6,597 nt of DNA, taken from positions 1 to 6,597 of the forward strand of contig MVRP01000218.1 of the NCBI GenBank assembly GCA_002067405.1. Reading direction: 5' to 3'. This document shows, piece by piece, positions 5,328-6,597 of this stretch. The stretch's first letter is position 1. Each line of letters begins with the position of its first letter. A program made the translations under genes and the position numbers. The stretch comes from Syntrophorhabdaceae bacterium PtaU1.Bin034 (GTDB lineage: Bacteria; Desulfobacterota_G; Syntrophorhabdia; Syntrophorhabdales; WCHB1-27). The notes below the pieces were generated by a model. It was not told the origin of the DNA and did not search any database. It was given only the letters and a program-made list of their open reading frames with translations.

Positions 5328-5409
5328 GGTTTGTCCAGAAACGGCACGCAGCCTGTGCCGTGGAAAACGGCGATGGCATCACCAACGCGCAAGCGTTAAA
5401 AAACAAACC
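5328..5409 (+). other. foldable multi-branched leader RNA before the TRAP receptor gene
   Basis: GGTTTGT (5328-5334) is the exact complement of ACAAACC (5403-5409) and would close a junction. Inside lie ACGGCAC/GTGCCGT (5341-5347/5355-5361, seven perfect pairs, seven-base loop), a weaker GG-GAT/ATC-CC hairpin (5369-5383, one C-A mismatch, triloop), and AACGC-GCAA-GCGTT (5384-5397), a GNRA tetraloop hairpin. The closing stem ends two bases before the Shine-Dalgarno GGGGG (5412-5416). It does not match a tRNA (no T-arm) or any riboswitch consensus I know. It could be a regulatory leader or an intercistronic mRNA-stability structure. Existence of the pairings is seen; function is inference. Confidence 0.45.
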
Positions 5410-5421
5410 AAGGGGGTAGTT

Positions 5422-6447
5422 ATGAAGAGAGGTTTTTGGTTGGCTTTATTTATTGGTGTCGCGTTCCTCATATCTCCATTCGCATCAACCGGCTTTGCGC
5501 AGGAAAAAGTAATCACCCTGAAGTACACCAATTTCTTTCCGGCGCCTCATGCAAACAGCATTATCACCGATCAATGGAGCAGGGAAGTCGAGAAGCGCAC
5601 GAACGGCCGGGTAAAGATCAACTATTACCCGGGTGCAACACTGACGCCCGCTAACCAGACATACGACAGTGTGGTACGGGGCATCGCCGATATCGGGACG
5701 AGCTGCCAGGCATACACGCGGGGAAAATTCCCGCTCACCGAGGTAGTGGACCTTCCTCTGGGCTACAAGAGCGGGCTGGTAGCGACCCGGATGATCAACG
5801 AGTTCTATAAAAAGTTCAAGCCGAAGGAATATGATGACGTTCAGGTGATGTACCTGCACGCGCACGGGCCAGGCATACTCCATACCAAAAACAAGGCCGT
5901 CCACAAGCTCGAAGACGTGAAAGGCCTGAAGATCAGGTCAACGGGCCTGAGCGCAAAGGTTGTCCAGGCGCTGGGCGGCGCGCCTGTCGGGATGCCGATG
6001 ACCGAGTCTTATGATGCTCTTTCGAAAGGTGTCGCGGAAGGCATACTCTGCCCCGATGAAGCGCTGAAGGGCTTCAAACTTGGCGAAGTTACCTCCTTTA
6101 CGACAGAGAGCTATCCGGTTGCCTACTCCACGTCGTTCTTCGTCGTCATGAACAAGGCGAAGTGGAACTCGCTTCCCAAGGACATCCAAGGGATTATTCA
6201 GAAAATCAACGAGGAGTGGGTAGAGAAGCAGGGCAAGATATGGGATGACATCGACAAGGAAGGAAAGACGATCGCCACCCAGCAGGGCATGAAGTACATA
6301 AAGCTGTCTCCGGAGGAGGGCAGCAAATGGGTAGCAAAAGTCAGACCCATTCTTGATGAGTACGTGCAGGGCACGAAGAAACGGGGCTTGCCGGGCGACG
6401 CCGCCCTGAGCTTCTGTCTTGATTATTTAAAAACTCACCAGAAGTAG
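5422..6447 (+). CDS. dctP: TRAP transporter solute-binding receptor, DctP family
   Basis: This is a periplasmic high-affinity receptor that hands a carboxylate-type substrate to a DctQM-type TRAP permease. The 341-residue length is normal for the family. Residues 1-26 form a Sec signal peptide ending GFA, cut before QEK. The mature protein starts with the typical first strand ITLKYTNFFPAPHANS (31-46). It has GIADIG (87-92) and the central KGLKIRSTG segment (167-175), whose Arg172 corresponds to the family arginine that binds the substrate carboxylate. It also has PMTESYDALSKGVAEG (192-207), normally PxExYxALxxGVxDG. ATG 5422 follows the ribosome site AAGGGGG (5410-5416). It lies 151 bases after the ligase with no terminator between, suggesting one operon for uptake and CoA activation of the same acid. 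Permease subunits are not seen within the window but may start just after it. The substrate is unknown. Confidence 0.93.
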   Translation: MKRGFWLALFIGVAFLISPFASTGFAQEKVITLKYTNFFPAPHANSIITDQWSREVEKRTNGRVKINYYPGATLTPANQTYDSVVRGIADIGTSCQAYTRGKFPLTEVVDLPLGYKSGLVATRMINEFYKKFKPKEYDDVQVMYLHAHGPGILHTKNKAVHKLEDVKGLKIRSTGLSAKVVQALGGAPVGMPMTESYDALSKGVAEGILCPDEALKGFKLGEVTSFTTESYPVAYSTSFFVVMNKAKWNSLPKDIQGIIQKINEEWVEKQGKIWDDIDKEGKTIATQQGMKYIKLSPEEGSKWVAKVRPILDEYVQGTKKRGLPGDAALSFCLDYLKTHQK

Positions 6448-6455
6448 AACGTGAT

Positions 6456-6485
6456 CGGGGCATTCCTGATACCAGGAATGCCCCG
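6456..6485. terminator. perfect 13-bp hairpin after the TRAP receptor gene, no T-tract
   Basis: CGGGGCATTCCTG (6456-6468) pairs without mismatch to CAGGAATGCCCCG (6473-6485) around the four-base loop ATAC. It starts nine bases after the stop codon. No run of T follows on either side, so it is not a textbook terminator. Such hairpins between a binding-protein gene and its permease genes often stabilise the upstream mRNA or cause partial termination, giving excess receptor. The structure is certain; the role is inferred. Confidence 0.6.
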
Positions 6486-6530
6486 CCATCTCTGAAACGA
6501 GACCCGTGCGAGAACGGGAAGGAAGTCTGA

Positions 6531-6597
6531 ATGCAGCAAGAGGATCGGGGAAGATTAGGGGCTTGCGAGAGGAAGATGAAGAACGCGGAAGAAGATA
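6531..6597 (+). CDS. start of a downstream gene, cut by window edge (possibly TRAP small permease subunit)
   Basis: ATG 6531 is preceded by AAGGAAG (6519-6525) with five-base spacing, and the frame stays open for 22 codons to the window end. An in-frame ATG at 6576, with GAGAGG just before it, is an alternative start. The visible residues (MQQEDRGRLGACERKMKNAE) are hydrophilic and identify no family. Position right after a DctP receptor makes a DctQ-type small membrane subunit the expected neighbour, whose first membrane segment would begin just beyond the edge; this is context only. Confidence 0.4.
   Translation, partial: MQQEDRGRLGACERKMKNAEED

Noticed and set aside
5374..5389. A possible -24/-12 promoter before the TRAP receptor (TGGCATCACCAACGCG)
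   Set aside because: The -24 half is good and spacing is right, but the -12 half reads ACGC rather than TTGC, and the bases are better explained as part of the hairpin series.
5328..5409. A tRNA or known riboswitch (fluoride, cyclic-di-GMP) in the TRAP receptor leader
   Set aside because: The 7-bp outer stem recalls an acceptor stem, but there is no T-arm or anticodon arm. GGCGATGG resembles the fluoride motif start, but the matching 3' GATGGC segment is missing, and the cyclic-di-GMP core motifs are absent.

Overview
The window looks like chromosomal DNA from a Gram-negative anaerobe of the deltaproteobacterial type (Desulfobacterota, perhaps a Syntrophorhabdus-like aromatic or fatty-acid degrader). 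This placement is inferred from the gene set: a sigma-54 activator, an outer-membrane porin, an AMP-forming acyl-CoA ligase and a TRAP solute receptor, all with strong Shine-Dalgarno sites. No marker gene fixes the taxon.

Layout. Bases 1-785 (minus strand) hold the N-terminal 261 codons of a GAF-AAA+ sigma-54 activator, cut by the window edge. Bases 786-1115 are an AT-rich divergent control region with two perfect inverted repeats (a 24-bp palindrome at 979-1002 and 11-bp arms at 881-891/946-956) and a near-consensus -24/-12 promoter at 1060-1075. That promoter drives a small secreted protein of unknown family (1116-1439), closed by a strong intrinsic terminator (1454-1491). Together these form a compact regulator-plus-target unit. 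Right after the terminator lies what looks like the 3' stub of a lost gene (1498-1587), an orphan Shine-Dalgarno site with a four-codon ORF, and a UUCG hairpin. Then comes a 443-residue porin-like barrel protein (1875-3206).

Bases 3207-3725 are non-coding: a U-less hairpin, an intrinsic terminator (3382-3416), an AT-rich stretch with CATT repeats and a GC-rich leader. A 514-residue acyl-CoA ligase (3726-5270) follows. After 151 bp, with no terminator but with a foldable leader, comes a 341-residue DctP-type TRAP receptor (5422-6447). A perfect 13-bp hairpin and the probable start of another gene (6531 to the end) close the window.

Working together (inference): the porin would admit a small carboxylic acid through the outer membrane, the DctP receptor would bind it in the periplasm for a TRAP permease encoded further downstream, and the ligase would convert it to its CoA thioester in the cytoplasm. 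The activator may sense a related signal, but the only sigma-54 promoter I can support lies in front of the small secreted protein. The least explained parts are that secreted protein with its palindromic control region, and the structured leader ahead of the TRAP receptor.
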